Source: Chloroflexota bacterium (GTDB taxonomy: Bacteria; Chloroflexota; Dormibacteria; Dormibacterales; Dormibacteraceae). Taken from it: a stretch of 33,915 nt of DNA. The notes beneath the pieces were generated by a model. The model worked only from the letters and a program-made list of their open reading frames with translations, had not been told where the DNA came from and made no database searches. Location of the stretch: assembly GCA_005889495.1 (NCBI GenBank), contig VBHA01000166.1, forward strand, positions 1 to 33,915, read 5' to 3'. The position numbers and the translations under genes are program-made. Position 1 is the first letter of the stretch; each line of letters starts with the position of its first letter. Of the stretch, positions 19,444-29,154 are shown one piece after another.

Positions 19444-20830
19444 TGTCCATTTCTAACTGTTGCGGCACGGGCACCGGGTAGGACCCGTCGAAGCACGCCC
19501 GGCAGAACTCCCCCGCGGCGCCTCGCCCAATGGCGCGGATGAGGCCGGGGATGGAGAGGTAGTGCAGCGAGTCGGCGCCGATCTGCTTGCGCACCTCGTC
19601 GACCGAGCGCCCGGCGGCGATCAGCTCCTTGGTCGAGCCGATGTCCACCCCCATGAAGCAAGGGAAGCGCATGGGCGGACTCGAGATCCGCATGTGGATC
19701 TCGCTGGCGCCGGCGGCGCGAAGGCGTTCGATGATGCGGCTCGACGTCGTCCCGCGCACGATCGAGTCGTCGACCGCGATCACGCGCTTGCCCTTGATCG
19801 ACCGCGGCAGAGGGTTGAGCTTCAGCATGACCCCGGCCTCGCGCAGCGACTGGTCCGGCTGGATGAAGGTGCGGTTGATGTAGCGGCTCTTCATCAACGC
19901 TTCGCGAAACGGAATCCCAGAGGCTTCCGCGTAGCCGATCGCCGCGGGCGTGCCCGAGTCGGGGAAGGGGACCACCATGTCCGCCTCGACCGGGGCTTCC
20001 TGCGCGAGCTCGTGGCCCATGCGGATGCGCGCGTCCTCCAGCTCGCAGTTCTTGAGGATCGAGTCGGGGCGGGCGAAGTAGATGAACTCGAAGACGCACA
20101 TCGCGTGCTTGTTCGACGTCTGGAAGGTGAGGCTGTGCACGCCGTGCTCGTCCATCACGACCATCTCCCCGGGCTGGACCTCGCGGACGAAGGTCGCGCG
20201 CACGGTGTCCAGCGCGCACGTCTCCGACGCGACCACGTGCGCCGGCTGGCCGGGCAGTGGGATGTAGCCGATGCACAGCGGCCGGAACCCAAACGGGTCG
20301 CGCAGCGCGATCAGCTGGTTGGGCGTGATGATGCCGCACGAGTAGGCGCCGACGATGCGCGCGAACGTGCGCCGGATCACATCTTCCCAGGACTTGCCGT
20401 GCGTGCTCTCGATCAGTCTCGCCATGACCTCGGTGTCGAGCGCCGTCTCGAAACCGACTCCCTGGTCTATGAGCTGCGCCCGCAGAGAGTCCGCGTTGAG
20501 CAGGTTGCCGTTGTGAGCGATCGCGCCGGGGCCGAGGGTCGGATGGTGGAAGGGGAGCGGATGCGCGTTCTCCGCCCGGCTCGATCCGGTGGTCGAGTAG
20601 CGCGTGTGGCCGAGGGCGATCATCGATCCTTCGCCCAGCTCCTTGATCGTGGCCGGCGAGAAGACCTGGGCGACGAGTCCCATGTCGCGCTGCACGCGCA
20701 CGGATGAGCCGTCCGAGACGGCGATCCCGGCCGACTCCTGGCCGCGGTGCTGGAGGGCGAACAGCCCGAAGTAGGTGAGGTTGGCGACGTCGATGCCCTG
20801 CTTGGCGCAGATCCCGAAGACGCCGCACAT
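19403..20830 (-). CDS. purF: amidophosphoribosyltransferase (Fe-S type)
   Basis: First committed purine step: glutamine plus PRPP to phosphoribosylamine. 475 residues from the ATG at 20830, two bases after the purL stop; the longer track ORF is shadow. After Met removal Cys2 (MCGVFG) is the glutaminase nucleophile, and the PRPP motif VIAVDDSIVRGTTS is at 350-363. Cysteines 245 (AMCVFEF), 391 (FPCFMG), 443 and 446 (CRAC) match the four Fe-S ligands of the Bacillus enzyme, so it probably carries a 4Fe-4S cluster and is oxygen-sensitive. The last seven residues, VLSAVRT, come from the insertion-like element; the ancestral C-terminus probably read MQFEPATPQLAKV. Confidence 0.95.
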   Translation of the reverse strand: MCGVFGICAKQGIDVANLTYFGLFALQHRGQESAGIAVSDGSSVRVQRDMGLVAQVFSPATIKELGEGSMIALGHTRYSTTGSSRAENAHPLPFHHPTLGPGAIAHNGNLLNADSLRAQLIDQGVGFETALDTEVMARLIESTHGKSWEDVIRRTFARIVGAYSCGIITPNQLIALRDPFGFRPLCIGYIPLPGQPAHVVASETCALDTVRATFVREVQPGEMVVMDEHGVHSLTFQTSNKHAMCVFEFIYFARPDSILKNCELEDARIRMGHELAQEAPVEADMVVPFPDSGTPAAIGYAEASGIPFREALMKSRYINRTFIQPDQSLREAGVMLKLNPLPRSIKGKRVIAVDDSIVRGTTSSRIIERLRAAGASEIHMRISSPPMRFPCFMGVDIGSTKELIAAGRSVDEVRKQIGADSLHYLSIPGLIRAIGRGAAGEFCRACFDGSYPVPVPQQLEMDKMQFEPVLSAVRT

Positions 20831-20832
20831 GA

Positions 20833-23025
20833 CTAGCTGATCACCATCGAGTCCCAGGCCATGCGCAGCTCGGCGAGGGACAGCTTCAGCTGGCCTTCGA
20901 ACTCGATGACTTCGCCGCCGGCCAGGCCGAGCAGCGAGAGCTCGACGTTGTGCCGTCTGGCGAGCGACTGCATCTCGGGCATGGCGCGCGAGGGAACGCT
21001 GACGATGAATCGGCTCGGCGACTCGCCGAAGAAGGCGGCGTCCAGGCGGAGCGGCGGCTCGGGCCGGATCGCGGGACACCGCACGCCGATGCCACCGAGG
21101 AGGCACGCCTCGGCGAGCGCGACCAGCATCCCGCCTTCCGCGCAGTCATGCGCAGAATGCAGGTAACCGCTCTGGGCGGCGCTGAGGATCAGCCGGAGCA
21201 CGGCCTTTTCCCGAGTGAGGTCCAGCGCTGGGGGGCGGCCGGCGACGTGACCGTGCTCGACCTTGAGGTACTCGCTGCCGCCGAGGTCGTTGTGGCTCGA
21301 GCCGATCAGGAGGACGAAGTCGCCTTCCGCGCTCAGGCCGGCCCCGAGACGCTTGCCGTAATCGTCGATGACGCCGACCATCCCGATGACCGGCGTCGGA
21401 TAGATGGCCGAGGTGCCATTGCTGTCGTTGTAGAGACTCACATTGCCGCTCACGACCGGCAGGTCGAGGGCCCGGCACGCATACGCGAGGCCCGCAACCA
21501 CCTCCTCGAGCTCCCAGTAGACCTCCGGCCGGTCTGGGTTGGCGAAGTTCAGGCAGTCGGTCACCGCGAGCGGGCGGGCGCCTGTGGCGACGATGTTGCG
21601 CGCCGCCTCCGCGACCGCGAGCTGAGCGCCGAGGTGCGGGTCGAGATGGCAGTAGCGGGCGTTGCAGTCGGTCGTGACCGCGATCCCGAGTCGCGTGCCC
21701 TTGATGCGGAGCATCGCCGCGTCACCGCCGGGCGCCACGACGGTCGAGTCGCCGACCATGTGGTCGTAGCGGCGGAAGATGCCTCGACGGCTGCTGAGGT
21801 TGGGGCTCGCGAGCATCCGAAGCAGACTCGCGCCGGGATCGGCCAGCGGCGGCAGCGCGTCGACCTCGAGCCCGTACGGGGGCTCGGGCGGCAGCCCGAT
21901 CAGGCGCCGCATGGGCACGCCGTCGGTCAGCAGGCGGACCGGCACGCGCGCCACCTGGTCCTCGCCGTCCAACACCGTCAGCTGTCCGTCGCCGGTCACC
22001 TCGCCGATCACCGCCGAGGTCAGGTCCCACGCCTGGAAGATCGTCTCGACCTCGCGCTCCCGACCGCGGCGGACGACCACGAGCATCCGCTCCTGCGACT
22101 CCGAGAGCATCACGTCGTAGGGGGTCATGCCACGTTCGCGGCGAGGGACTCGGCCGACGTCGATCCTGGCGCCCGCGCCCTCGACCCGGCCGGCGCACTC
22201 GGCGACGGCCGAGGTCAGGCCCGCCGCGCCGAGGTCCTGGATCGCGACCACGGCATCGGTGTGCGCAAGGTCCATGCAGGCCTCGAGCAGGCATTTCTCC
22301 AGGAAGGGATTGCCGACCTGCACCGCGGGCCGGCGCTGGGCGCTCTGCTCGTCCAGCTCGAGCGACGCGAATGAGGCGCCGTGGATGCCGTCGCGGCCCG
22401 TGTCGGCGCCCACCAGCATGAGGCTGTTGCCGGCGCCTTCGGCCCGCGCCCGCATGAGCTGGTCGGTGCGCACGAGGCCGACGCACATCGCGTTGACCAG
22501 AGGGTTGCTGGCGTAGCAGTCCTCGAAGTAAACCTCGCCGCCGACGGTGGGGATGCCGATGCAGTTGCCGTAGCCGCCTATGCCGGCGACCACGCCCTCG
22601 ACATGACGCGCCGACGCAGGCAGCGGCCCAAACCGAAGCGAGTCGAGGAGCGCGATCGGCCTCGCACCCATGGCGATGACGTCGCGGATGATGCCGCCGA
22701 CGCCCGTGGCCGCGCCCTGGTACGGCTCGATCGCCGAGGGATGGTTGTGCGATTCGATCTTGAAGACCACCGACCATCCTTCGCCAATCTCGACGGCGCC
22801 GGCGTTCTCTCCCGGGCCCTGGACGACGCCTTGGCCTGTCGAGGGCAGGCGGCGGAGCAGCGCCCTGGACGACTTGTAGGAGCAGTGCTCGGACCAGAGC
22901 ACGCCGAGCATTCCCAGCTCGACCTCGTTGGGGGCTCGCTTGAGCTGCTCGACGATGGCCCGGTACTCATCTGGGGTGAGGGCGACCTCGCGTAATCGCC
23001 TCTCGTCCACAGATTTGATGCTCAA
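20833..23025 (-). CDS. purL: phosphoribosylformylglycinamidine synthase, large subunit
   Basis: Synthetase subunit of the PurS-PurQ-PurL complex, converting FGAR to FGAM. 730 residues, the size of the small-type PurL that needs separate PurS and PurQ. Landmarks are [14 protein letters not shown] near the N-terminus, [23 protein letters not shown], the [10 protein letters not shown] loop, and in the second half [21 protein letters not shown] and AHDCAEGGM. The TTG at 23025 overlaps the purQ TGA as TTGA; the 851-residue track ORF would run back through purQ. No internal gap is apparent. Confidence 0.96.
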   Translation of the reverse strand: MSIKSVDERRLREVALTPDEYRAIVEQLKRAPNEVELGMLGVLWSEHCSYKSSRALLRRLPSTGQGVVQGPGENAGAVEIGEGWSVVFKIESHNHPSAIEPYQGAATGVGGIIRDVIAMGARPIALLDSLRFGPLPASARHVEGVVAGIGGYGNCIGIPTVGGEVYFEDCYASNPLVNAMCVGLVRTDQLMRARAEGAGNSLMLVGADTGRDGIHGASFASLELDEQSAQRRPAVQVGNPFLEKCLLEACMDLAHTDAVVAIQDLGAAGLTSAVAECAGRVEGAGARIDVGRVPRRERGMTPYDVMLSESQERMLVVVRRGREREVETIFQAWDLTSAVIGEVTGDGQLTVLDGEDQVARVPVRLLTDGVPMRRLIGLPPEPPYGLEVDALPPLADPGASLLRMLASPNLSSRRGIFRRYDHMVGDSTVVAPGGDAAMLRIKGTRLGIAVTTDCNARYCHLDPHLGAQLAVAEAARNIVATGARPLAVTDCLNFANPDRPEVYWELEEVVAGLAYACRALDLPVVSGNVSLYNDSNGTSAIYPTPVIGMVGVIDDYGKRLGAGLSAEGDFVLLIGSSHNDLGGSEYLKVEHGHVAGRPPALDLTREKAVLRLILSAAQSGYLHSAHDCAEGGMLVALAEACLLGGIGVRCPAIRPEPPLRLDAAFFGESPSRFIVSVPSRAMPEMQSLARRHNVELSLLGLAGGEVIEFEGQLKLSLAELRMAWDSMVIS

Positions 23026-23726
23026 GACACGAGCACCTTGAAAGCGTTCTCCGCCACCGAACGAAACAGTTTGAGGCCGTCGGTGCCGCCGAGCTCGGCC
23101 TCGGCGCACCGCTCCGGGTGCGGCATCATGCCCAGCACGTTGCCGCGGGAGTTGACGATCCCGGCGATGTTGTGCAGCGAGCCGTTCGGATTCGCGCCAG
23201 GAACGACGCGGCCTCCGGCGTCGCAGTAGCGGAAGACGACCTGCCCGCGCTGCTCCATGCCCGAGAGCGTGGCCGGGTCCGCGAAGTAGCTGCCCTCGCC
23301 GTGCGCGATCGGCACGCGGAGGACATCGCGTTCGGTGCACTGGCCCGTGAAAGCAAGGTCGGTGCGCTCGACGAGCAGGTGGGTCCACTCGCAGCGGAAC
23401 TCGAGCGAAGCGTTCCGGATCAGCGCGCCAGGCAGAAGCCCCGCCTCACAGAGGACCTGGAAACCGTTGCAGATCCCCCAGACCAGACCGCCGCGGTCGG
23501 CGAACTCACCGACCTTCTCCATGATCGGCGCGAAGCGCGCGATCGCGCCCGTCCGCAAGTAGTCGCCGTAGGCGAACCCGCCTGGCAGGATCACGCAGTC
23601 GCAGCCCTTGAGGTCCGAGTCCTTGTGCCAGAGATAGACGAGCTCCTGGCCCAGCACCTGGTCGATGACCCAGCCACAGTCGCGGTCCGACCACGTGCCG
23701 GGAAATACGACCACACCAAATTTCAA
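23022..23726 (-). CDS. purQ: phosphoribosylformylglycinamidine synthase, glutaminase subunit
   Basis: Supplies ammonia from glutamine to PurL. 234 residues from the TTG at 23726, which overlaps the purS stop as TTGA. The class I glutaminase fold shows [13 protein letters not shown] at the start, [17 protein letters not shown], the nucleophile Cys86 in [12 protein letters not shown] and the His/Glu pair in [11 protein letters not shown]. Length and motif order are normal. The 333-residue track ORF includes shadow sequence upstream. Confidence 0.96.
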   Translation of the reverse strand: MKFGVVVFPGTWSDRDCGWVIDQVLGQELVYLWHKDSDLKGCDCVILPGGFAYGDYLRTGAIARFAPIMEKVGEFADRGGLVWGICNGFQVLCEAGLLPGALIRNASLEFRCEWTHLLVERTDLAFTGQCTERDVLRVPIAHGEGSYFADPATLSGMEQRGQVVFRYCDAGGRVVPGANPNGSLHNIAGIVNSRGNVLGMMPHPERCAEAELGGTDGLKLFRSVAENAFKVLVS

Positions 23727-23980
23727 CGGCGCTTGCGCTCCGGCTCGATGTCGAACTGGAAGTCCTCGATCACGTGGTTGGCGAGCAGCTGCCGGCACAT
23801 CTCCTCGACCCGCCGGCGGGCCTCGTGCTCGCTCGAACCCTCGAGGTTGACCTCGATGTACTTGCCGACGCGAACGTCCGTGACCTCGCGGAAGCCCAGC
23901 GAGGCCAGCCCCTGCTTGACGGTCAGGCCCTGCGGATCGTTGACGACCGGTTTGGGCGTGACGATGACTCGAGCAATCAC
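23723..23980 (-). CDS. purS: phosphoribosylformylglycinamidine synthase, PurS subunit
   Basis: An 85-residue structural subunit that bridges PurQ and PurL for ammonia transfer. It has the family pattern [26 protein letters not shown] near the start (kept here as a short landmark: [12 protein letters not shown]) and [13 protein letters not shown] in the middle. The GTG at 23980 overlaps the purC stop as GTGA, and its own stop overlaps the purQ TTG. The order purC-purS-purQ-purL is the classic Gram-positive/Chloroflexi-type arrangement. Confidence 0.95.
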   Translation of the reverse strand: MIARVIVTPKPVVNDPQGLTVKQGLASLGFREVTDVRVGKYIEVNLEGSSEHEARRRVEEMCRQLLANHVIEDFQFDIEPERKRR

Positions 23981-24897
23981 GGTTCGTTCCTCGGCTTGGG
24001 AGGGAACAGCTGCTTGCCGACAAGCCTCTGATAGGCGGTCAGGTAGCGCAGGCGCGTCTGCGTCACCACGTCAGCTGGCAGCTTGGGCGGCTCCGACTGC
24101 TTGTCCCAGCCCGAGTGCGTCAGCCAGTCGCGCACGAACTGCTTGTCGTACGACTCGGGCGACGTGCCGGCCACGTATGTCGCCGCGTCCCAGTACCGCG
24201 AGCTGTCGGGCGTCAACACCTCGTCGATCAGGATGAGGTCTTCGCCGATCTGGCCGAACTCGAACTTCGTGTCGGCGAGGATCAGCCCACGACGTGCCGC
24301 GAACTCGGAGCCGTACTTGTACAGCTCGAGGCTCGCGTCTCGGAGCCTGGTCGCAAGACCGTCGCCGAGCTCTTTTTTCATCTGGTCGAAGGTGATGTTC
24401 TCGTCGTGGCCCGTCTCCGCCTTGGTCGCCGGCGAGAAGATCGGGTAGGCCAGCTTTTCACTCTGGCGGAGACCCGGCGGCATCTTCTCCCCAGCCAGGC
24501 TCTGCGATTCCTCGTATTCCTTCCAGGCGCTGCCGGCCAAGTAGCCCCGGACGACGCACTCGAAGTCGATGCGCTTGGCCTTGCGCACGATCATGAAGCG
24601 GCCGGCGAGCTCGTCCCGGAAGTTCTTCAGCACCGCGGGCAGGTCCGGCACCATGCCCGAGACCAGGTGGTTGGGCTGGAAGGTGTCGGTCTGGGAGAAC
24701 CAGAAGATCGAAAGCTGGGTGAGGACCTTGCCGCGGTCGGGGATGCCGTTGGGAAGCACATGGTCGAACGCGGAGATACGGTCGGTGGCCACCATCAGGA
24801 GGTGTTCGTCGTTCAGCTCGTAGGTGTCGCGCACCTTGCCCCGGGCGAAGAGCTTGAGAGGCAGCTCGGTGTCTGTCAGCGGAGGCCCGGCGATCAA
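23977..24897 (-). CDS. purC: phosphoribosylaminoimidazole-succinocarboxamide synthase
   Basis: Joins CAIR to aspartate using ATP, giving SAICAR. 306 residues from a TTG at 24897 that overlaps the purB stop as TTGA. Motifs include [13 protein letters not shown] (ATP-binding N-lobe), [32 protein letters not shown], and [23 protein letters not shown], which carries the acidic metal ligands. This is the longer PurC type of about 300 residues rather than the 240-residue type. The track ORF starts upstream in shadow sequence. Confidence 0.95.
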   Translation of the reverse strand: MIAGPPLTDTELPLKLFARGKVRDTYELNDEHLLMVATDRISAFDHVLPNGIPDRGKVLTQLSIFWFSQTDTFQPNHLVSGMVPDLPAVLKNFRDELAGRFMIVRKAKRIDFECVVRGYLAGSAWKEYEESQSLAGEKMPPGLRQSEKLAYPIFSPATKAETGHDENITFDQMKKELGDGLATRLRDASLELYKYGSEFAARRGLILADTKFEFGQIGEDLILIDEVLTPDSSRYWDAATYVAGTSPESYDKQFVRDWLTHSGWDKQSEPPKLPADVVTQTRLRYLTAYQRLVGKQLFPPKPRNEP

Positions 24898-26204
24898 GTC
24901 GTCGTCCTCACTCCGAGACCGAGACGCTCGTAGGCCAGGTCGGTGTGCTCCAGGCCCCTCCACGGGTCGAAGAGATGGTCCATCTTCGGGCCGATGCGCC
25001 CCGAGACCTCGTCGTTCCTTTCGAGCAGCGCGCGAAAACCCGCGCCTGGATCATCCATCGCCTGCATCGCAGCCTTTTGAACTATGAGGTATGCGTCCTC
25101 GCGCGACATTCCGCTCTCGACCAGGGCGAGAAGGACGCGCTGCGAGAAGACGACGCCACCAGCAAACTGCAGGTTGGCGAGCATCCTCTCCGGCCGGACC
25201 TCCAGGCCCCGCAGCACCTTGTGCATCTGGATCGCCATGTAGTCGAGGGCGGCGCAAGCGTCGGGGAATATGACGCGCTCGGCGGAGGAATGGCTGATAT
25301 CGCGCTCGTGCCACAGCGCGGTGTTCTCGAGCGCCGTGACCAGGTGTCCGCGCAGGACGCGCGCGAGCCCGCACACGCGCTCGGTGAGGACGGGATTGCG
25401 TTTGTGCGGCATCGCCGAGCTTCCCTTCTGCTCCTTGCCAAAGGGTTCGAAGGCCTCGCTGATCTCGCTGCGCTGGAGATGTCGGATCTCGGTCGCGATC
25501 CGCTCCAGCGTGCCGGCCGCGATGGCGAGGGCGGCCATGAACTCGGAGTGCCGGTCGCGGGCGACCACCTGGGTCGAGACGACGTCCACCTTGAGCCCCA
25601 GCTCACGGCAGACGTGCTCCTCGACCCGAGGGTCGATGGTGCCGTGCGTGCCCACCGCGCCGCTGACCCGGCCGACGCCGGCGTCCTCGGCCGCCTGCTC
25701 CAGGCGGGCGATCGACCGGTCCAGCTCCGCCACCCAGCCTGCAACCTTGAACCCGAACGTGATCGGTTCGGCGACGATGCCGTGAGTCCGGCCCGCCATC
25801 AACGTCTTCCGATGCTTGATCGCCAGCTCGGCAGCGGCCTCGCGGACGGTGGCCAGGTCGTGGCCGATGATGCGCGCCGACTCCACCATCTGCACCGCCA
25901 TCGCCGTGTCGTTGAGGTCCTGGCTGGTCATGCCCAGGTGGACGTAGCGAGCCTCAGGTTGGCCGATCGATTCGTTCAAGACCGTCAGGAAGGCGATCAC
26001 GTCGTGCCCGACGCGTGCCTCAACCTCCGCGATCTTCGTTACGTCGAACGTGCCCCCGCGGATCTTCGGCAGCGCTGAGGGCGGGATCCGGCCAAGCGAT
26101 GCCCAGGCTTCGCAGGCCAGGATCTCGATCCGCAGCCACAGCTCGAACCTGTGCTGGTCGGACCAGACCGCCCGCATCGCGGGCGGCGAGTATCGCTCGA
26201 TCAA
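24894..26204 (-). CDS. purB: adenylosuccinate lyase
   Basis: Acts twice in purine synthesis, releasing fumarate from SAICAR and from adenylosuccinate. 436 residues with the superfamily signature GSSAMPHKRNPV in the middle, HLGMTSQDLNDTA near residue 90 and AGRTHGIVAEPITFG near 140. The start is a TTG at 26204 with GGGAG about seven bases upstream; MIERYSPPAMRAVWSD is the normal N-terminus. It is the first gene of the long purine operon, and the promoter candidate lies just upstream. Confidence 0.96.
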   Translation of the reverse strand: MIERYSPPAMRAVWSDQHRFELWLRIEILACEAWASLGRIPPSALPKIRGGTFDVTKIAEVEARVGHDVIAFLTVLNESIGQPEARYVHLGMTSQDLNDTAMAVQMVESARIIGHDLATVREAAAELAIKHRKTLMAGRTHGIVAEPITFGFKVAGWVAELDRSIARLEQAAEDAGVGRVSGAVGTHGTIDPRVEEHVCRELGLKVDVVSTQVVARDRHSEFMAALAIAAGTLERIATEIRHLQRSEISEAFEPFGKEQKGSSAMPHKRNPVLTERVCGLARVLRGHLVTALENTALWHERDISHSSAERVIFPDACAALDYMAIQMHKVLRGLEVRPERMLANLQFAGGVVFSQRVLLALVESGMSREDAYLIVQKAAMQAMDDPGAGFRALLERNDEVSGRIGPKMDHLFDPWRGLEHTDLAYERLGLGVRTTT

Positions 26205-26238
26205 GCAGGGCTCCCAATCAGCACGGGCGACCGCTGGA

Positions 26239-26270
26239 ATTATATCGGCGACCGGCTGATCAAGATCTTG
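26239..26270 (-). promoter_or_regulatory. candidate purine operon promoter with overlapping palindrome
   Basis: On the minus strand a perfect TATAAT lies at 26244-26239, about 35 nt before the purB TTG. No convincing -35 hexamer is present at 16-18 bp, but that position is covered by a perfect 10-bp palindrome, CAAGATCTTG (26261-26270), which could be an operator or activator site. The rest of the 221-bp spacer 26205-26425 has a second small palindrome, CTCGATAATCGAG (26340-26352), and otherwise nothing I can name. Confidence 0.4.
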
Positions 26271-26374
26271 TTATCGCCATTGCGCCAGGCCCAAGATGTC
26301 GTGGCCATAGCCCCTCGAGAGCCGTCTCCGAGCACCTGGCTCGATAATCGAGGACTCACTCATGCCGCCAACTC

Positions 26375-26400
26375 GTAACCAGCTTCGGAAACCCCTCGTT
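26375..26400 (+). promoter_or_regulatory. possible ECF-type promoter ahead of the sigma factor gene
   Basis: GTAACC (26375-26380), 16 bp, then CGTT (26397-26400) is close to the GGAAC / CGTT pattern used by many ECF sigma factors, and lies about 25 nt upstream of the GTG at 26426. It would allow autoregulation. One -35 base departs from the common pattern and such short motifs arise by chance, so this is a weak call. Confidence 0.22.
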
Positions 26401-26425
26401 TGAGTCGGCACAGGCTGAACGGCCG

Positions 26426-26983
26426 GTGAGCGACCCGTCTCGCGACGATGAGCGAGAGCTCGTCGAACACGCCAAGCGGGATCCCCGTCAATTCGGGACG
26501 CTCTACGACCGGCACTTTCAGCAGATCTACAGGTTCGTGTATTCAAGAGTGAGGGAGCAAACCGCGGCAGAGGACGTCACTTCGGAAGTCTTCATGAAGG
26601 CTCTGAAGGCCATGCCCCGTTACCAGGACACGGGGCGGCCCTTTGCTGCCTGGCTTTACCAGATCGCGGTCAACGCCATCGCCGACCGCTACCGCTCGCT
26701 GCGCACGGCCCAGCCTCTGGACGACTTCCACGACCTCTCGGTCGCAGGCCCTGCCCTCGAGGACCTGGCGGCGCATCGCGACGAGGTGCGGCGGGTATGG
26801 GCTCTGGTCGAGGCGCTGCCGCACCAGCAGCGCACGGCCCTGGTCCTCAAATTCCAGGAAGACATGAAGATCGAGGACATCGCCGTCGCCATGGCGAAGT
26901 CTCCCGGGGCGGTCAAGCTGCTCATCCATCGCGGAGTCACGAAGCTCCGCGAAGCCGCGGACACCCTGAGGCCCGTGGAATGA
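26426..26983 (+). CDS. RNA polymerase sigma factor, ECF / sigma-70 family
   Basis: 185 residues. Region 2 spans about 22-95 (FGTLYDRHFQQIYRFVYSRV, then AEDVTSEVFMKALK and PFAAWLYQIAVNAIADRYR) and recognises the -10 element and melts DNA. Region 4 spans about 120-175 (LPHQQRTALVLKF, then EDIAVAMAKSPGAVKLLIHRG) with the helix-turn-helix for the -35. There is no region 1.1 or 3. The GTG at 26426 is the track start. Its stop overlaps the next gene as ATGA, the usual arrangement for a sigma factor and its anti-sigma partner. Confidence 0.93.
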   Translation: MSDPSRDDERELVEHAKRDPRQFGTLYDRHFQQIYRFVYSRVREQTAAEDVTSEVFMKALKAMPRYQDTGRPFAAWLYQIAVNAIADRYRSLRTAQPLDDFHDLSVAGPALEDLAAHRDEVRRVWALVEALPHQQRTALVLKFQEDMKIEDIAVAMAKSPGAVKLLIHRGVTKLREAADTLRPVE

Positions 26984-29154
26984 ACTCGTACCACGACCCC
27001 GAGCTGGATGACGTCCTCCAGGACGAAGAAGTCAGGCGCATCGCCTCGGTGCTGAGCAGCGTCCGCATGCCGGAGCCTCCGCTCGACGAGGCCTTTCGCA
27101 CCGGCCTGCGCCGGCAGCTGATGAACGAGGCCTGGGCGATGACGGAGGGCCGGACATCGTGGTGGCGGCGGGCGTTCGCACCGCCGGGGCTGGCGTGGGC
27201 CGGCGCCGCGGCCGGCCTGCTGCTGATCACGTCCGTGGTGGTCTTCTATGCGCTCCAGCGCCCGGGCGGCTTCTCGACCACGATCGTCGCGACGAGCCCG
27301 CTCGACGGCAACCGGAGCGTGGCCCTCGAGCAGCCGATCCTGGTCGCGTTCAACCAGCCGATGGACCATCCGTCCACCGAGCATGCGGTCCAGATCACGC
27401 CGGCCACCAATGTCACCTTCGGGTGGCGGGCAAACACGCTCTCGGTGCAGCCGACCGGCGGCACGCTGGCGCCGAACACGCAGTACCAGGTGACCATCGG
27501 CCCGGGGGCGAAGACGGCTTCAGGCAAACCGCTCTCGACCCCGCAGACGATCACCTTCGTGACGAAGACCCCGACGACGCCTACGGCGACGCCCACGCCT
27601 CGGCCCACGCCCGCGAGCGCCCTGGGCGAGAAGCAGGTGGCCGGCCTCGGCGGCGCGACCAGACTGTCCGCGCAATGGTCGTCGGACTCCTCGTCGGTCT
27701 ACTACATCGACGGTCACGGGGCGCTGAACGTCGTTCCCGCCAGGGGCGGCGCGGTCACCACCATCGCCCCCGACGGAGCGTCCTCGCCCGCGCTCTCGCC
27801 AACCGGCGACCGCCTGGCGTACATCCGCGCGGGCAAGGTCGAGGTGCTGACCTTCGCGTCGGGCAAGACCGAGGAGCTTTCGCTCAGGCCGGCGCCGACG
27901 CTGGTTGGATGGGCCCAGGACAGGATCATCTGGGCAGCCGTCGACGGGTTCTATACGCAGGCGGACGACGGGTCCGGCCACCAGGTCGCTGCACTGCCGG
28001 CGACGGGATCCATCACCGTCCTGTCGATCGCACCTGACGGCGGTCATGCGATCTACCGGCAGGGCCAGAACCTTTTCATCCTGGACTTTGCCAGCGGCAA
28101 GAGCGCCCAGCTCGGCCCCCCAGGCGCCGCGTTCGAGACCTGGTCGCCAGGCGGATCGCAGCTGATCTACTCGACCGTCGACAAGGTCGTGGTCTCCGAC
28201 ACCCAGGGCGTCACGCAATCGACGCTGCCCGCCGGCGATGCGGCCTGGTCGAGCCAGGACGCGATCCTGATCGGGGGAGACACCGACATCTTCCAGACCA
28301 GGCCCGACGGCACGAACCTTGGCCGGATCGCCAGCGGCACCTTCCACTCCCCGCTCTGGGCGCCCAACGGCTCGGCCTTCGCGTTCGTGCGGGGTGGAGC
28401 GCTGTGGACCGCCACCGCTCCGGCGCTGCCTCCGGAGCCGACTTCGCTGGACGAGGCCTCTGCGGTCATAGACAACTTCATGAAAGCCCGCCTGGCCGGG
28501 CAATCGGACCAGGCCGGGGCGTACCTCGACGCCAACGGCAAGGCTGCCTATGCGAGCGGCGGCCCGAGGCTGGTGATCACCGGTGACCCGAGCTTCACCC
28601 GCTACTACGTGCTGACCGCGGAGATCACCGGTTCGCAGCCCGACACCGCGAGGTTCGTCGTCCGGCTGGTGCTATCGCACGGAAAGCTCGACGTGAGCGA
28701 CCAGGAGGAGATCCTCACCCTGGTCCGAGATGTGACCAGCAAGCAGTTCATGATCGACCAGGCGGCGGCCGGCGCGCATCGCGACCTCGGCAAGGGCGCG
28801 GAGGTGGTGAGCATCGACGTGCAGGCCGACACGGTCAGGGTGACGTTCGACAGCGACCTCAACCCCGCGACTGTCACCGACGGCGTGACGGTCCTCGACG
28901 CCAAGGGCAAGAGGCTCGAGGCCACAGCGTCTTACGCCAACCGCGTCGTGACCGTGAGCGGCCTCAACCTCAAGCAGGGCGACTCGTACAGGCTGGCGGT
29001 GCTGACCTCGCTGCTCGACGTATCGGGTCAGAACGTGGCCGCCGAGTACGACCTCGACTTTGTGGGTCCCACGATCAAGAAGCACCCCAACCACAAAGAA
29101 GACGTGACCGCGTCGCCTTCGCCGTCTCCCTCTCCCAGTCCGACTCCCGCCTAG
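26980..29154 (+). CDS. membrane anti-sigma-like protein with Ig-like, beta-propeller and NTF2-like extracytoplasmic domains
   Basis: 724 residues from an ATG overlapping the sigma stop (ATGA). Residues 1-65 are charged, cytoplasmic and the likely sigma-binding part; 70-92 is one TM helix (AGLLLITSVVVFYAL). Outside follow a bacterial Ig-like domain of the SbsA/Big_5 kind (about 100-195, TSPLDGNRSVALEQPI...FNQPMD), a Thr/Pro linker (197-212), a TolB/WD40-like beta-propeller (about 225-475, repeated SxDGxxLxY-type blades such as SPTGDRLAYI and WSPGGSQLIY), an NTF2-like region (about 487-595) and a second Ig-like domain (606-695) ending in a Ser/Pro tail. No HxxxCxxC zinc motif is present. The anti-sigma role is inferred from position and topology; the large external part suggests sensing of envelope or ligand state. 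Confidence 0.82.
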   Translation: MNSYHDPELDDVLQDEEVRRIASVLSSVRMPEPPLDEAFRTGLRRQLMNEAWAMTEGRTSWWRRAFAPPGLAWAGAAAGLLLITSVVVFYALQRPGGFSTTIVATSPLDGNRSVALEQPILVAFNQPMDHPSTEHAVQITPATNVTFGWRANTLSVQPTGGTLAPNTQYQVTIGPGAKTASGKPLSTPQTITFVTKTPTTPTATPTPRPTPASALGEKQVAGLGGATRLSAQWSSDSSSVYYIDGHGALNVVPARGGAVTTIAPDGASSPALSPTGDRLAYIRAGKVEVLTFASGKTEELSLRPAPTLVGWAQDRIIWAAVDGFYTQADDGSGHQVAALPATGSITVLSIAPDGGHAIYRQGQNLFILDFASGKSAQLGPPGAAFETWSPGGSQLIYSTVDKVVVSDTQGVTQSTLPAGDAAWSSQDAILIGGDTDIFQTRPDGTNLGRIASGTFHSPLWAPNGSAFAFVRGGALWTATAPALPPEPTSLDEASAVIDNFMKARLAGQSDQAGAYLDANGKAAYASGGPRLVITGDPSFTRYYVLTAEITGSQPDTARFVVRLVLSHGKLDVSDQEEILTLVRDVTSKQFMIDQAAAGAHRDLGKGAEVVSIDVQADTVRVTFDSDLNPATVTDGVTVLDAKGKRLEATASYANRVVTVSGLNLKQGDSYRLAVLTSLLDVSGQNVAAEYDLDFVGPTIKKHPNHKEDVTASPSPSPSPSPTPA

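Noticed and set aside
26387-26408. GGAAAC as the -35 of an ECF autoregulatory promoter
   Set aside because: The following GTC-type -10 is only about 11 bp away, too close; the GTAACC-N16-CGTT alternative was kept at low confidence instead.
26271-26546. 91-codon minus-strand ORF in the purB/sigma spacer
   Set aside because: It runs antisense into the sigma gene, has arginine-rich shadow-like composition and no convincing ribosome binding site; the short version from the ATG near 26363 has no family features either.
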